A stretch of DNA of 25,567 nucleotides from an uncultured bacterium (GCA_903876815.1 CAIRBL010000086.1:1-25567), one strand, 5' to 3'. Positions 15,957-24,248 are shown, counted from the first letter of the stretch. Numbers and translations: made by a program. The notes: generated by a model not told the origin, from the letters alone.

Positions 15957-16496
15957 TTAAGATTTGACCACTTTACCAGCCTTACGTCTGATAGTTTCGT
16001 CTGAATATTTAATACCCTTACCTTTATAAGGCTCTGGTTTTTTGATACCACGAATTTCAGCCGCTACTTGACCAACTTGTTGCTTGTCAATACCACTGAT
16101 CTTGATGACATTCTTTTCTACTTCAATAGTGATACCAGCTGGAGTCTTGTAAACTACTGGGTGAGAAAAACCAACGTTCAAAGACAAATCTTTACCTTGC
16201 ATAAGAGCCTTAAAACCAACACCGTTGATTTCTAAACTTTTAGCAAATCCTTGACTCACGCCAATAACAGCGTTATTTACTAAATTACGAAATAAACCCC
16301 AAAGAGCTTTTTCTTTTTTCTCTTCTGGATTATTTATAGTAAAACTCAACTGATCATCGACAAGTTCTGCCTTAACAACTGGCAACATGTCAACCTGCAA
16401 AGTGCCTTTTGAGCCTTTGATCGTGACTTGTGATCCGTCTATTTTGACTTCCACTCCTTTAGGAATAGTAATCGGTTTTTTTCCAATTCTTGACAT
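15957..16496 (-). CDS. rplF: 50S ribosomal protein L6
   Basis: This 179-residue, two-domain protein of the factor-binding region starts MSRIGKKPITIPKGVEV. The C-terminal signature PEPYKGKGIKYSDETIRRKAG is at about 154-174. Length and both duplicated beta domains are ordinary. Spacing is 18 nt from rpsH and 13 nt to rplR. Confidence 0.97.
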   Translation of the reverse strand: MSRIGKKPITIPKGVEVKIDGSQVTIKGSKGTLQVDMLPVVKAELVDDQLSFTINNPEEKKEKALWGLFRNLVNNAVIGVSQGFAKSLEINGVGFKALMQGKDLSLNVGFSHPVVYKTPAGITIEVEKNVIKISGIDKQQVGQVAAEIRGIKKPEPYKGKGIKYSDETIRRKAGKVVKS

Positions 16497-16514
16497 AATA
16501 TCTAAAAATATTAA

Positions 16515-16904
16515 TTACCAAATTTCACACATTAATTCTCCACCAATATTTGCAGCTTTTGCCTGTCTGTCAGTCATGATGCCTTTAGAGGTAGACAAAA
16601 CAGCTAAACCATAACCATTTAAAACAGTAGGGACTTCTTTGCTATTGATATAAATCTTTTGACCAGGTTTGGAAATTCTCTTCAAATGGCTAATAGCCGG
16701 TTTTTCATCTTCATATTTCAAAACGATTTTCAATTTATCAAAATTAGCCTCTTTGACTTTGTCTACTGATGCTACGTAGCCTTCTGCTTCCAACAATTTT
16801 GCAATACTAAATTTAACCTTAGATAAAGGCATAATGACCTCTGGCTTACGAATAGCCACAGCATTGCGTATTCTTGTTAACATGTCTGCAATAGGATCTG
16901 TCAT
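16515..16904 (-). CDS. rpsH: 30S ribosomal protein S8
   Basis: The 129-residue protein starts with MTDPIADMLTRIRNA and ends with the conserved GLAVLSTSKGIMTDRQAKAANIGGE-type segment (about 103-127) that contacts helix 21 of 16S rRNA. In many bacteria S8 represses its own spc operon. I see no obvious mimic hairpin near this gene, so such control is not supported here. Confidence 0.97.
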   Translation of the reverse strand: MTDPIADMLTRIRNAVAIRKPEVIMPLSKVKFSIAKLLEAEGYVASVDKVKEANFDKLKIVLKYEDEKPAISHLKRISKPGQKIYINSKEVPTVLNGYGLAVLSTSKGIMTDRQAKAANIGGELMCEIW

Positions 16905-16938
16905 AATTTTAATATAAAATTAATTTAATGTATAAAAT

Positions 16939-17133
16939 TTACCAACTAGATTTAGTTACACCTGGCACTTCGCCTTTGGAAGCTAATTCTCTGAAGCAAA
17001 TACGGCATAACCCGAATTCACGCATGTAAGCGTGCTTACGACCACAACGCCAACAACGACGCACTATTCTAGTAGAAAATTTTGGATTATCTAGTGATCT
17101 TTTTGATTTTACAATTTGTGCTTTTGTTGCCAT
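16939..17133 (-). CDS. rpsN: 30S ribosomal protein S14, type Z (zinc-binding)
   Basis: The 64-residue short form of S14 has an intact zinc ribbon: C27-x2-C30 and C43-x2-C46, in CWRCGRKHAYMREFGLCRIC. It ends with the family SKGEVPGVTKSSW (52-64), and the zinc-dependent type is also called rpsZ. It lies 6 nt after rplE. Confidence 0.97.
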   Translation of the reverse strand: MATKAQIVKSKRSLDNPKFSTRIVRRCWRCGRKHAYMREFGLCRICFRELASKGEVPGVTKSSW

Positions 17134-17139
17134 ATGTAT

Positions 17140-17691
17140 CTATTTCTTATTTTTCTTAAAAGGAAAGCCTAAATGTTTTAATAAAGCTAAGGTTTGTTGA
17201 TCATTTTGAGCTGAAGTAGCAAAAGTTACCTCTAAACCATGAACCTTATCCACATCTTCCATACCGATTTCTGGGAAAATAATGTGTTCTTTGAAACCAA
17301 TTGTATAATTACCATTACCATCCAAGCCTTTTTTAGCATCCAAACCATGAAAATCACGTAAGCGAGGCAAAGCGCTGACTACAAATCTTTCGACAAAGTC
17401 ATACATTCTTTGACCACGCAAAGTTACTTTGGCGCCAACTACCATACCTTGTCTAATTTTAAAATTAGAAATGGACTTTTTGGCTTTGGTTAAAACTGGC
17501 TTTTGACCACTAATACGTTCCAAAATACTTTGTGCAATTTCAATCCACTGCTTGTTTTGAATAGCATGACTCAAACCAATATTAATAGACACCTTCAAAA
17601 TTTTTGGGGTAGCCATGACATTGGTCAAGCCTAGTTCTTCTTGAAGCTTGGCTTTGATCTCTTTATTATATAATTCTTTCAATCCTTTCAT
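17140..17691 (-). CDS. rplE: 50S ribosomal protein L5
   Basis: This 183-residue protein binds 5S rRNA and contacts P-site tRNA. Family motifs are TPKILKVSINIGLSHA (about 28-43), RQGMVVGAKVTLRGQRMYDF, LPRLRDFHGLDAKKGLDGNGNY and KEHIIFPEI. Length is typical. It starts 24 nt after rplX. Confidence 0.98.
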   Translation of the reverse strand: MKGLKELYNKEIKAKLQEELGLTNVMATPKILKVSINIGLSHAIQNKQWIEIAQSILERISGQKPVLTKAKKSISNFKIRQGMVVGAKVTLRGQRMYDFVERFVVSALPRLRDFHGLDAKKGLDGNGNYTIGFKEHIIFPEIGMEDVDKVHGLEVTFATSAQNDQQTLALLKHLGFPFKKNKK

Positions 17692-17715
17692 ATTTTTTGC
17701 AATTTAATCGCTAAG

Positions 17716-18039
17716 TTAGTCAATAACTTCTTTGGATTTTTTACTTACTCTTGAACGTTTGTTATTTTCACCTAACTTAATACCAATACGAGTTGGTTTA
17801 CTGGTGCTGGGACAAATTAACATCACATTACTACTGTGAAGAGGTCCATTAAATTCTATTCTTTGGCCTTTTTCACCACGCTTGCGACTCTTAATATGTT
17901 TGTACATAGTATTGACACCTTCAACTACAACTTTATCCAATTCCGGTAAAATTTGTGTGACTTTGCCTGTCTTGCCTTTATCTTTACCAGCAATCACGGC
18001 TACTTTGTCGCCTACTTTGATTTTAAATTTCTTATTCAT
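17716..18039 (-). CDS. rplX: 50S ribosomal protein L24
   Basis: The 107-residue assembly-initiator protein has a KOW motif at about 7-29 (KVGDKVAVIAGKDKGKTGKV). The conserved VEGVNTMYKHIK and GPLHSSNVMLICPSTSKPTR segments follow. The start codon is preceded by a perfect GGAGG 10 nt upstream (18050-18054), unusual in this operon; those bases also encode the conserved Pro-Glu-Val end of L14, so the match may be incidental. Confidence 0.97.
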   Translation of the reverse strand: MNKKFKIKVGDKVAVIAGKDKGKTGKVTQILPELDKVVVEGVNTMYKHIKSRKRGEKGQRIEFNGPLHSSNVMLICPSTSKPTRIGIKLGENNKRSRVSKKSKEVID

Positions 18040-18041
18040 AA

Positions 18042-18413
18042 TTATAATACCTCCGGTGCTAAGGAAATAATTTTATTAAAACCTTTGGCTCTTAATTCTC
18101 TGGCTACTGGTCCAAAAATACGAGTAGCTTTTGGTTCCTTATTTTTCTTTTCAATAATCACCACAGCGTTTTCATCAAAACGGATATAAATGCCACTTTT
18201 GCGTCTAACTTCTTTTCTTTGACGAACAATGACAGCCGACACAACCTGGCTTTTTTTGACTTGAGCGTAAGGTTGAGCTGATTTGATAACGACGGTAATA
18301 ATATCACCAATCTGGGCATAACGTTTTTTGTAACCACCCAAAACACGAATACACTGCACTAGTTTAGCACCAGAGTTATCAGCAACCTTTAACATTGATC
18401 TATGTTGAATCAT
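18042..18413 (-). CDS. rplN: 50S ribosomal protein L14
   Basis: The 123-residue protein is among the most conserved in the large subunit. It shows KVADNSGAK (9-17), CIRVLGGYKKRYA, and the C-terminal RIFGPVARELRAKGFNKIISLAPEVL in two parts. Length is normal. It ends 2 nt before rplX and starts 33 nt after rpsQ. Confidence 0.98.
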   Translation of the reverse strand: MIQHRSMLKVADNSGAKLVQCIRVLGGYKKRYAQIGDIITVVIKSAQPYAQVKKSQVVSAVIVRQRKEVRRKSGIYIRFDENAVVIIEKKNKEPKATRIFGPVARELRAKGFNKIISLAPEVL

Positions 18414-18446
18414 ATCTGTGAATTAATTATTGAAATCTTTAAAAAA

Positions 18447-18719
18447 TTAAACTTTAGAAACTTTTCTTAAGACACGCCAGCGTTTTGCTTTTGACAATGG
18501 ACGACAAGCTTCAAGCACTACCAAATCACCAACCTTATATTCATTTTTCTCATCGTGAGCAGAATATTTTTTGGTCACTTTGTATTGTTTCTTGTATTTA
18601 GGGTGAGTTTTCACCGAAGTGACTTTAACAACAACGGTTTTATCCATTTTGTCACTTGTGACTTCGCCCTGTAGTTTTCTTTTGATAACTTCGTTTGACA
18701 TGGTGATTATATTAGTCAT
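18447..18719 (-). CDS. rpsQ: 30S ribosomal protein S17
   Basis: This OB-fold protein has GEVTSDKMDKTVVVKVTS (18-35), HPKYKKQYKVTKKYSAHDE and the final CRPLSKAKRWRVLR (about 73-86). The first ATG (18717-18719) overlaps the rpmC stop as TAATG and gives 90 residues. An internal ATG at 18699-18701 would give 84, closer to the family start. Neither has a Shine-Dalgarno sequence, so the start is uncertain. Confidence 0.95.
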   Translation of the reverse strand: MTNIITMSNEVIKRKLQGEVTSDKMDKTVVVKVTSVKTHPKYKKQYKVTKKYSAHDEKNEYKVGDLVVLEACRPLSKAKRWRVLRKVSKV

Positions 18720-18925
18720 TAGTTATTTGTTTCACTTGACTTTCTTTTTTCATTTATGATAGTCAAAATTTTTGCAATATCTTTTTTGTTGTTTTGCAAA
18801 TCTTTGACATGATTTAATTTATTATTAGCAATACTGAATCTTAATTCTCTTACTTTATTTCTCAAAGCTAATAATTTTTTATTTAAATCAGTCAGGCTTA
18901 ATTGTCTTATTTCATTGACTTTCAT
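18719..18925 (-). CDS. rpmC: 50S ribosomal protein L29
   Basis: The 68-residue two-helix protein lies at the exit-tunnel rim and is part of the docking site for trigger factor and SRP. The family pattern MKVNEIRQLSLTDLNKKLLA, LRNKVRELRFSIANNKLNHV and DIAKILTIINEKR is clear. It starts 4 nt after rplP and overlaps rpsQ. Confidence 0.95.
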   Translation of the reverse strand: MKVNEIRQLSLTDLNKKLLALRNKVRELRFSIANNKLNHVKDLQNNKKDIAKILTIINEKRKSSETNN

Positions 18926-18929
18926 AATT

Positions 18930-19346
18930 TTATCTTAATTCCTTGGTTACAAATTTAGTTTTGACTGGCAATTTATAAGCAGCAAGTGCTAAAGCTTTTT
19001 TGGAAGTAGCTTCATCGGCCCCCACCATTTCAAACATAACTGTACCAGGTTTAATAACGGCGACATAATGATCAACCGCGCCTTTACCTTTACCCATTGG
19101 CATTTCATTACCTTTGGCAGTAATCGGCATATCTGGAAAAATTCTAATAAAAACATCAGCGCCACGTTGGACATGACCGGTAATTGCACGACGAGCAGCT
19201 TCAATCTGACGAGAAGTTACCCAGCCAGCTTCTAAACTTTTGAGACCGTAATCGCCAAAGCTCACTTTTGTCATGCGAGTAGCTTTGCCTTTAATCTGAT
19301 CTCCTCGTTGCCATTTTCTATGTTTTACTTTCTTTGGTGCTAACAT
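18930..19346 (-). CDS. rplP: 50S ribosomal protein L16
   Basis: The 138-residue protein near the A-site tRNA elbow starts MLAPKKVKHRKWQRGDQIKG. The conserved AARRAITGHVQRGADVFIRI (50-69), PMGKGKGAVDHYVAVIKPG and ALALAAYKLPVKTKFV follow. The RMTKVSFGDYGL segment near residue 24-35 is normal for the family. It is 17 nt after rpsC. Confidence 0.98.
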   Translation of the reverse strand: MLAPKKVKHRKWQRGDQIKGKATRMTKVSFGDYGLKSLEAGWVTSRQIEAARRAITGHVQRGADVFIRIFPDMPITAKGNEMPMGKGKGAVDHYVAVIKPGTVMFEMVGADEATSKKALALAAYKLPVKTKFVTKELR

Positions 19347-19363
19347 AATAAAATTTTAATCAA

Positions 19364-20098
19364 TTATTTGCTCTCTTTTTTAATAGCTTGGATGGTTGCT
19401 TTATTTTTACCAAACAATTTTACTGATTTAACTGGTTCTTTGACTTCTTGTTTTTTTTCTTTTTTAACAAAATATTCACCTTTATAAATCCAAACTTTGA
19501 TACCAATCACGCCATAAGTAGTAGTAGCTACTCCGCGACTATAATCAACATCAGCGCGCAAAGTACTTACTGGAATAGTGCCTTCGACTAACTTTTCACG
19601 GCGAGCAATATCCACACCGTTCAAACGACCGGAAACTAGAATCTTGACACCTTTAGCACCAGCTTTCATCACCTTGTCAATGTTTTGTTTCATCACACGA
19701 CGGAAAGGAATACGACGTTCTAGATCATCAGCTACAGCACGAACAATCACTGCAGATGACAAGCTTGGATTGGATAGTTCAGTAATATTGATTTGCAATT
19801 TAGTAGTACGATCAATGAACTTGCCTAAAACTTGCTTTTTCAAGTCTTCGATGCCACTACCACCGCGACCGATGATTAAACCTGGTTTGGCGGCCAAAAT
19901 ATTAATGGTCATTTCACCACGATTTCTCTCGATCTCTATTTTATCAATGCCACTATCTTTCAGTTTGACATTTAAAAATTTGCGAATGTTGATATCTTGG
20001 CGTAAAAATTCTACATAATCACGACCAGCATACCAGCGAGAGCGCCAATTTTCACTCAAACCAAGGCGGAATAATTTTGGATTAATTTTGCGTCCCAT
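19364..20098 (-). CDS. rpsC: 30S ribosomal protein S3
   Basis: This 244-residue protein of the mRNA entry site has an N-terminal MGRKINPKLFRLGLSENWRS, a type-II KH domain with LIIGRGGSGIEDLKKQV (74-90), and the C-terminal GRLNGVDIARREK and GVIGIKVWIYKGE signatures. A Lys-rich tail of about 35 residues follows. It starts 3 nt after rplV. Confidence 0.98.
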   Translation of the reverse strand: MGRKINPKLFRLGLSENWRSRWYAGRDYVEFLRQDINIRKFLNVKLKDSGIDKIEIERNRGEMTINILAAKPGLIIGRGGSGIEDLKKQVLGKFIDRTTKLQINITELSNPSLSSAVIVRAVADDLERRIPFRRVMKQNIDKVMKAGAKGVKILVSGRLNGVDIARREKLVEGTIPVSTLRADVDYSRGVATTTYGVIGIKVWIYKGEYFVKKEKKQEVKEPVKSVKLFGKNKATIQAIKKESK

Positions 20099-20101
20099 AG
20101 C

Positions 20102-20614
20102 TTATTTCTTGTTAGTATCTTTTTCTTTAGTTACTTCTTGCTTGCTTGTATCTTTTACCGACTTTTTGCTTACTTTTTTTTCTGTATCAGTAGTTTTCTC
20201 ATCAGTTTTTTTATCTAATTCAGCTAATTTCACAGTTTCAACTTTATTTTCTTTCATTTTTTTGTTGACTTTGACACCATCTTTGGCAGTCAAAACAATT
20301 TCTATATGACAAGAATGTTTGCGAAATGGATGAGCGCGGCCAAAAGCAGCTGGAATCCAACGTTTCAAATCCATACCTTTATTGACAATGATACTCTTGA
20401 TCACCAAATCTTGGGCAGGAATATCGTATTGATCTACAGAATTAGCAATAGCTGATTTCAAAAGTTTTTCTACTACTGGAGCAGTTTTTTTGAAAATAAC
20501 TGGCAAGCGGAATAAGGCTTCACTGGCTGACAAACCACGAATGGCGCCGGCTACTAAACGAGCTTTTTTGGCAGAAATTCTGATGTTATTTAATTTTGCT
20601 TTGACTTCCATCAT
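20102..20614 (-). CDS. rplV: 50S ribosomal protein L22 with long charged C-terminal tail
   Basis: The core (1-111) has RISAKKARLVAGAIRG (12-27), LKSAIANSVD (52-61) and the tunnel-lining beta-hairpin region RWIPAAFGRAHPFRKHSCHI (85-104). Standard L22 is about 110 residues. This one continues for about 59 residues rich in Lys, Glu, Thr and Asp (112-170), probably disordered and located outside the tunnel. Two successive ATG codons lie at the start. It lies 13 nt after rpsS and 3 nt before rpsC. Confidence 0.96.
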   Translation of the reverse strand: MMEVKAKLNNIRISAKKARLVAGAIRGLSASEALFRLPVIFKKTAPVVEKLLKSAIANSVDQYDIPAQDLVIKSIIVNKGMDLKRWIPAAFGRAHPFRKHSCHIEIVLTAKDGVKVNKKMKENKVETVKLAELDKKTDEKTTDTEKKVSKKSVKDTSKQEVTKEKDTNKK

Positions 20615-20627
20615 AAAATTGAATCAT

Positions 20628-20906
20628 TTATTTCTTTTGCTCTTTAGCCATTTTACCACCATGACCAAGAAATTTCTTGGTTGGAGCAAATTCACCTAGT
20701 TTGTGGCCGACCATATTTTCTACCACATAAACATTGACGTGTTCGCGACCATTGTGCACACCAAAAGTAAAACCAACCATTTCTGGAGTAATTACTGATG
20801 GGCGTGACCAGGTTTTGATAATTTTGCCTTGTTCTGGCTTCAAATTCAAAAGCTTTTTTACCAATCTCTCGTCAGTATAAGGACCTTTTTTTAAACTTCT
20901 TGACAT
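20628..20906 (-). CDS. rpsS: 30S ribosomal protein S19
   Basis: This 92-residue protein of the small-subunit head starts MSRSLKKGPYTDERLVKKLL. It has KTWSRPSVITPEMVGFTFGV, the NGREHVNVYVVENMVGHKLG region and the closing GEFAPTKKFLGH. Length is normal. It is 9 nt after rplB. Confidence 0.98.
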   Translation of the reverse strand: MSRSLKKGPYTDERLVKKLLNLKPEQGKIIKTWSRPSVITPEMVGFTFGVHNGREHVNVYVVENMVGHKLGEFAPTKKFLGHGGKMAKEQKK

Positions 20907-20915
20907 AGGATTTTA

Positions 20916-21764
20916 TTATTTACTTGTTTGTCTACTCTTACGACGTTTGATAATAAATTTATTAGAAGCTTTGGTTCTCTTACGTGTCTTGATACCATAA
21001 GCTTTTTTACCAGTGTAGGTTTTTGGTGATTTCAAACCAATTGGATTATGACCTTCACCACCGCCATGAGGATGATCCACTGGATTCATCACTTTACCAC
21101 GAACAGTTGGACGAATGCCTAAGCGTCTCATACGACCAGCTTTACCCCAACGGACATTTCTGTATTCTGGATTATTAGCTGAGCCAATAGTAGCGGCACA
21201 TTCTTCGGAAACGATACGAATTTCACCACTTGGTAATTTTAATTGCGCCTTACCGTTATCCAAAGCCATCAAAGTAGCAGCGTTACCTGCTGAGCGAGCT
21301 AACTGACCACCTTTGCCAGGCATCATTTCAATATTATAAACAATTGTACCAGTAGGAATGTTTTTTAACAACAAACGATTACCAACTTGGATGGCGATTT
21401 TTTCTTTTGAAGACAAAATTTTATCACCAACTTTTAGATTTTCTGGAGCCAAGATATAACGACGTTCACCATCAGTATAAACTAATAAAGCTAAGCTGGT
21501 ATTACGATTTGGATCATATTCTAAAGATTCAACGCGAGCTGGAATATTAAATTTATCTTGCTTGAAATCTACCAAACGAATATATCTTTTTACTCCACCG
21601 CCCTTGTGACGTACAGTAATTTTGCCTTGGTTGTTACGACCAGCAGTTTTCTTTTTAATAGAAACCAAAGCTTTGTGAGGACGAGCTTTGCTCAAGGACT
21701 TGTTCACTAAAATACTAGTGCGTCGTCTTGAGGAAGTGGTTGGTTTGTAAACTTTAATTGACAT
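20916..21764 (-). CDS. rplB: 50S ribosomal protein L2
   Basis: The 282-residue protein is needed for subunit joining and peptidyl transfer. It shows TVRHKGGGVKRYIRLVDF (50-67), GKGGQLARSAGNAA (150-163) and the catalytic-region MNPVDHPHGGGEGHNPIG (226-243). The C terminus is Lys/Arg-rich as usual. It starts 23 nt after rplW. Confidence 0.98.
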   Translation of the reverse strand: MSIKVYKPTTSSRRRTSILVNKSLSKARPHKALVSIKKKTAGRNNQGKITVRHKGGGVKRYIRLVDFKQDKFNIPARVESLEYDPNRNTSLALLVYTDGERRYILAPENLKVGDKILSSKEKIAIQVGNRLLLKNIPTGTIVYNIEMMPGKGGQLARSAGNAATLMALDNGKAQLKLPSGEIRIVSEECAATIGSANNPEYRNVRWGKAGRMRRLGIRPTVRGKVMNPVDHPHGGGEGHNPIGLKSPKTYTGKKAYGIKTRKRTKASNKFIIKRRKSRQTSK

Positions 21765-21787
21765 ATATTTTATCTAGTCTCCACTAT

Positions 21788-22177
21788 TTAGATGCCTTCG
21801 TAAATTGTAATACTATCACCTTTCTTTAAGGTAACAATAGCTTTTTTGAAATTCTTAGTACGACCTCTACCAGAACGAACTGATTTGCCAACTTGATTAA
21901 TCATATTGACAGCCTCTGGCACTACACCATAAACTTCTTCGATAGCTTTTTTGACTTCAATCTTGTTAGCCTTGTTTGCTACTTCAAAAATATATTTATT
22001 CTCACTATGAGCAATAGTAGCTTTTTCGGAAATTAATGGGTGTACTAAAATACGGTGAGCAGTACCATAACCCTTCACTTTTTCTAAGTCAGTCAATTTC
22101 TTTTCTACTTTTTCAGTTTTGGCCACTGAGCTTGACTTTTTTTCTACTTCTTTAGTTTTTTTATTAAAAATACCCAT
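21788..22177 (-). CDS. rplW: 50S ribosomal protein L23 with charged N-terminal extension
   Basis: L23 sits at the tunnel exit and docks trigger factor and SRP. The core begins at about residue 40 (AHRILVHPLISEKA) and includes NKIEVKKAIEEVYGV and the GRGRTKNFKKAIVTL part. Before it are about 39 Lys/Glu/Ser-rich residues absent from standard L23 (about 95-100 residues). I chose the ATG at 22175-22177, 4 nt after the rplD stop. An in-frame TTG at 22201 would overlap rplD by 20 nt and is less likely. Confidence 0.95.
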   Translation of the reverse strand: MGIFNKKTKEVEKKSSSVAKTEKVEKKLTDLEKVKGYGTAHRILVHPLISEKATIAHSENKYIFEVANKANKIEVKKAIEEVYGVVPEAVNMINQVGKSVRSGRGRTKNFKKAIVTLKKGDSITIYEGI

Positions 22178-22181
22178 AGGA

Positions 22182-22817
22182 TTATGAATAATGCTTTTCA
22201 ATCTTGTTTAATAAATCTTTGCTTAATACCACGTATTCGTATTTCAACAAATCTACAATGTTCAAACTACCATAATAAATAGTGGTGATTTTTGGTAAAT
22301 TGTTAGCAGCTAACTTAATATCCATATCAGCTTTACTGGTGACAATCAAAGTTGATTTATTTTTACCAGGTAATTTATCTAAACTAGCTTTTAACAATTT
22401 AGTTTTAGCGGCTGACAAAGTATATTTGTCCACCAAAACCAAACGTTCATTTACTACCTTATCAGATAAAACCATAGTTAAGGCTAACTTTTTGGTTTTT
22501 TTATTGATTTGTTTAGAAAAATTACGTTGATTGGTTGGACCAAAAGTAATACCACCACCGATCCAAATTGGTGAACGACTGGAGCCATGTCTAGCGCGTC
22601 CTGTGCCTTTTTGTTTCCATGGTTTTTTACCACCGCCACGTACTTCTGATCTACCTTTGGTATGAGCAAGTACTTGGCGAGCATTTGCAGTTTGCGCTAC
22701 AAAAACTTCTTGGACAACGCCTGGTTTTACATTGACACCAAAAAACTTTGGATCCAAATTTTCGGTACCAAGCTCTTGACCTAGGAAATCATATAATTTT
22801 ACTTTGATATCTGCCAT
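22182..22817 (-). CDS. rplD: 50S ribosomal protein L4
   Basis: The 211-residue protein has the tunnel-reaching loop ARQVLAHTKGRSEVRGGGKK (46-65) followed by PWKQKGTGRARHGSSRSPIW (66-85) and GGITFGPT. In E. coli L4 represses the S10 operon by attenuation and translation control. The attenuator-like hairpin just before rplC in this window makes a similar loop conceivable, but that is inference. It is 33 nt after rplC. Confidence 0.97.
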   Translation of the reverse strand: MADIKVKLYDFLGQELGTENLDPKFFGVNVKPGVVQEVFVAQTANARQVLAHTKGRSEVRGGGKKPWKQKGTGRARHGSSRSPIWIGGGITFGPTNQRNFSKQINKKTKKLALTMVLSDKVVNERLVLVDKYTLSAAKTKLLKASLDKLPGKNKSTLIVTSKADMDIKLAANNLPKITTIYYGSLNIVDLLKYEYVVLSKDLLNKIEKHYS

Positions 22818-22850
22818 AAATTTAGTTTAAAAACTTGCCAAATATATTCT

Positions 22851-23630
22851 TTAAGCAACTTGCTCTTCTTTTTTCTCTTCCTCGGCCTTTTCTTCTGTTG
22901 TCTCAACATTGTCTACAACCTCTACTTCTTTGACTTCTGTTTCGTTCACTGGTTCTACTGAACTTTCTTCTACAATATTAGTCTCTTTTTTTGCTTGGGG
23001 GTCAACAAAAGTTAATTCGCCATTGGCCACAATCTTGACCAAACTTTGACGATGTCCAGGCACAGCGCCTTTGACATATAGCAAATTATTTTCTGCATCA
23101 ACGTCAACGACAACTAAATTACTAACTGTCACTGTATCAGTACCCATATGGCCAGCCATACGTGTACCTTTAAAAACTCTAGCCGAATCAGTAGCACCAA
23201 TAGAGCCAGGCATTCTCAACTGATCTTTGTGTCCATGACTAGCTGGTGAACCACCAAAACCATGACGTTTCACTACACCTTGAAAACCCTTACCTTTGGA
23301 AGTAGCAGTAACTTTTAATTTGTCTCCAATTTGAAAACTAGAAACATCAAAAACTTTACCTTTTTCAAAATTAGCAGTGTCTGCCACCCTAAATTCACTT
23401 AAATGACGAAAATTAGCTAGGCCCTTTAAGTGACCTGCCAGTGGTTTATTGATGACACGTTTGTTTTCAAAACCAACTTGCACAGCTTTATATGCTTCTT
23501 TGTCACCCTTAACTTGGGTCACAGTGCAAGGACCAGCTTTGATAACAGTAGTAGCCACCACAGTACCATCCTCCAAAAATTTCTGGGTCATCCCCATCTT
23601 TTTTCCTAAAATAAACTTGGCCATAATCAT
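22851..23630 (-). CDS. rplC: 50S ribosomal protein L3 with acidic C-terminal tail
   Basis: The core (1-212) has MAKFILGKKMGMTQKF at the start, TSKGKGFQGVVKRHGFGGSP (110-129), MPGSIGATDSARVFKG (140-155) and MAGHMGTDTVTVSNL. L3 lies near the peptidyl transferase centre. Family length is about 205-210; here an additional 47 or so residues (213-259) contain about 16 Glu and few other side chains besides Val, Thr and Lys, likely disordered. The start may be the third codon (ATG at 23622-23624), which better matches other L3 proteins. It is the first gene after a 253-nt structured gap. Confidence 0.96.
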   Translation of the reverse strand: MIMAKFILGKKMGMTQKFLEDGTVVATTVIKAGPCTVTQVKGDKEAYKAVQVGFENKRVINKPLAGHLKGLANFRHLSEFRVADTANFEKGKVFDVSSFQIGDKLKVTATSKGKGFQGVVKRHGFGGSPASHGHKDQLRMPGSIGATDSARVFKGTRMAGHMGTDTVTVSNLVVVDVDAENNLLYVKGAVPGHRQSLVKIVANGELTFVDPQAKKETNIVEESSVEPVNETEVKEVEVVDNVETTEEKAEEEKKEEQVA

Positions 23631-23883
23631 TTATTAAATATTTTCGATTTAAAAATCGTGATTTTATTCTTAAAAAACTTTTAAGGACAAAATCACGATC
23701 TCTAATTTCTATTCAAGCGCTCGCCCCTATAAAGAGCTTGTGCTAAAAAATTAAATTGTAAATTAGATATTTTGTGATTTTTTCCTTGTTTTAGCTTTTT
23801 TTCTTACTAGACACTTCCCAAATGAATGGGGTTGTTTAATTTGAAAAAAATCTAACTTTACTTTTTGTTTTTACAAAAAGGTT
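23631..23883 (-). promoter_or_regulatory. 253-nt leader between rpsJ and rplC with structured elements
   Basis: This is by far the longest gap in the ribosomal cluster and has no reading frame. It contains an 8-bp A/T hairpin right after the rpsJ stop (23861-23880), a CAAG/CTTG bulged hairpin around 23715-23743, and the large hairpin 23655-23699 just before rplC. I found no convincing promoter. It may be a regulatory leader or attenuation region. Confidence 0.5.
23655..23699 (-). terminator. Attenuator-like 21-bp hairpin upstream of rplC
   Basis: Two 21-nt arms (23655-23675 and 23679-23699) pair with one G-U and one C-A mismatch around a 3-nt loop. On the minus strand the stem is followed by a short T-run (GATTTTTAAATCG). 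It ends about 25 nt before the rplC start, so full termination would silence the operon. An overlapping small hairpin (CGATTT/AAATCG, 23645-23658) could compete with its base. Confidence 0.6.
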
Positions 23884-24207
23884 TTACATTTTTATTTCAA
23901 TATCCACACCAGCTGGTAAATTTAAATTTTGCAAAGTATCCATTGTTTGTGGAGTTGGATTAATGATATCCAATAATCTCTTATGAACTCTCATTTCATA
24001 TTGATCACGAGAGTTTTTGTGCACAAAAGTGGAGCGCAAAACTGTAAATTTTTTCTTTTCAGTAGGCAAAGGAATTGGTCCTAAAACTTTAGCACCACTA
24101 CGTTCAACAGTCTCAATGATTGTCTTGGTAGATTGATCAATAATCTTATGATCATAAGCTCTGATCTTGATCCTAATTCTAAACTGTGTTTCTTCTTTAG
24201 CTTGCAT
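23884..24207 (-). CDS. rpsJ: 30S ribosomal protein S10
   Basis: The 107-residue protein of the small-subunit head shows IRIKIRAYDHKIIDQSTKTI (11-30), GAKVLGPIPLPTEKKKFTVL (38-57), SRDQYEMRVHKRLLDI and the NLNLPAGVDIEIKM end. In other bacteria S10 also binds NusB in antitermination. It lies 84 nt after tuf, with no Shine-Dalgarno sequence. Confidence 0.98.
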   Translation of the reverse strand: MQAKEETQFRIRIKIRAYDHKIIDQSTKTIIETVERSGAKVLGPIPLPTEKKKFTVLRSTFVHKNSRDQYEMRVHKRLLDIINPTPQTMDTLQNLNLPAGVDIEIKM

Positions 24208-24248
24208 GGAAAATGAACATTATTTTTTAAAATACTTATTTAATCAAT

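Noticed and set aside
22178..22201. Longer L23 starting at TTG 22201
   Set aside because: It would overlap rplD by 20 nt and use a rare start; the ATG 4 nt after the rplD stop is simpler.
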